A DNA stretch of 5,986 nt from Armatimonadetes bacterium UBA5419. Lineage in GTDB: Bacteria; Armatimonadota; UBA10988. Location: NCBI GenBank assembly GCA_002409445.1, contig DHNJ01000291.1:4630-10615 (forward strand), given 5' to 3'. The notes beneath the pieces were generated by a model. It ran no database searches. It was not told the origin of the DNA and saw only the letters and a list, made by a program, of their open reading frames with translations. Position 1 is the stretch's first letter, and the number at the start of each line of letters is the position of its first letter. Positions 5,532 to 5,986 of this stretch are shown one piece after another. A program made the position numbers and the translations under genes.

Positions 5532-5986
5532 GTGGCAGTGCGCACCGGTTTGGCTTACGGCGAGCAGCCGCTGCAACGTTTGGACCTCTACCAGCCCGAG
5601 TCCGGTCCGCCCGCGCCCGTGCTGGTCGCCTTCTGGCACGGCGGTGCCTGGAAAGAGGGCAGCCGGGCCGAGGCGGCCGGGCTGGGCGCGCACCTGGCGG
5701 CGGCGGGTTACGCGCTGGCGACCTTGGACTACCGGCTGGGGCCGGACGACCTGTGGCCGGCGCAGGGCGAGGACGCGGCGGCGGGCGTGGCCTGGCTCTG
5801 GGCGCGGCGGGCGGAGCTGGGGCTGGACGGCGCGCGGCTGGTGCTAGCTGGTCATTCGGCCGGGGCGCACCTGGCCGCGCTGCTGACCTTCGATGCGTCG
5901 TGGCTGCCGGCGGAGGTTGAGGTCGCGGGGCTGGTTGGGCTGTCCGGGGTGTACAGCCTGGAGGCGGTGGCCAGCCGGCGGTGGAT
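5532..5986 (+). CDS. Alpha/beta-hydrolase (esterase/lipase-like), 3' end missing
   Basis: The first 151 codons of a serine hydrolase are present; the gene runs off the window. HGGAW at 36-40 is the oxyanion-hole motif of hormone-sensitive-lipase-like, BD-FAE and kynurenine-formamidase-like esterases. LDYRLGP at 65-71 is the conserved strand after it, and GHSAG at 107-111 is the nucleophile elbow with catalytic Ser109. The catalytic Asp and His would lie beyond the edge. VVGLSGVY-like sequence at about 134-141 (LVGLSGVY) fits this subfamily, where the strand after the nucleophile helix leads to the cap. No signal peptide is seen, so it is probably cytosolic. It starts at GTG with a good ribosome binding site and is divergent from the UlaG-like gene, possibly sharing control. 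Likely substrates are short-chain or acyl esters; a formamidase role is possible but there are no tryptophan catabolism genes nearby. Confidence 0.88.
   Translation, partial: MAVRTGLAYGEQPLQRLDLYQPESGPPAPVLVAFWHGGAWKEGSRAEAAGLGAHLAAAGYALATLDYRLGPDDLWPAQGEDAAAGVAWLWARRAELGLDGARLVLAGHSAGAHLAALLTFDASWLPAEVEVAGLVGLSGVYSLEAVASRRW

Noticed and set aside
5490..5693. 68-codon upstream extension of the UlaG-like gene
   Set aside because: It would overlap the divergent hydrolase start on the opposite strand and precede a well-placed AGGAG and ATG at 5489; the extension shows no family similarity.

Overview
The window looks like ordinary chromosomal DNA from a free-living, strongly GC-rich bacterium. 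G or C fills most third codon positions, Shine-Dalgarno sites are classical, genes are tightly packed, and a good sigma-70-type promoter is visible. Heme precursor synthesis by the C5 route (HemL) excludes alphaproteobacterial-style ALA synthase biology. Gene content and the hairpin repeat style would fit a Planctomycetota, Armatimonadota or related environmental lineage, but the sequence does not settle the phylum. No mobile element, CRISPR array, tRNA or rRNA was seen.

Layout: positions 1-355 are non-coding and hold two copies, 272 bp apart, of an imperfect ~48-bp repeat built around a GC-rich palindrome, plus a third unrelated hairpin. From 356 to 5489 five genes run leftward (minus strand) in two blocks. 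The left block, in transcription order, is a tail-anchored TPR protein (3415-2789), hemL (2778-1483) and a GHMP-family sugar kinase (1486-356). It has its own promoter, whose -35 box overlaps the stop codon of the preceding gene. HemL and the kinase overlap by four bases (GTGA). The right block is a UlaG-like metallo-beta-lactamase-fold hydrolase (5489-4641) followed 18 bp later by a NamZ/DUF1343-family protein (4622-3504). At the right edge, a divergent plus-strand alpha/beta-hydrolase (5532 to beyond 5986) begins 42 bp from the UlaG-like gene and is cut by the window end.

How the genes may work together: HemL makes 5-aminolevulinate for tetrapyrroles. Three other genes could act on sugars or sugar esters: a kinase resembling heptose-7-phosphate/fucose kinases, a lactonase-like hydrolase, and a protein related to the exo-muramidase NamZ but with no visible signal peptide. 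A carbohydrate or cell-wall-sugar salvage theme is therefore possible, but it is inference from proximity. I found no strong evidence for a wholly new biological system. The points most worth checking are the repeat pair, the diverged signal-less NamZ relative, the GHMP kinase of unknown substrate coupled to hemL, and the stop-overlapping promoter with a 5'-end stem.
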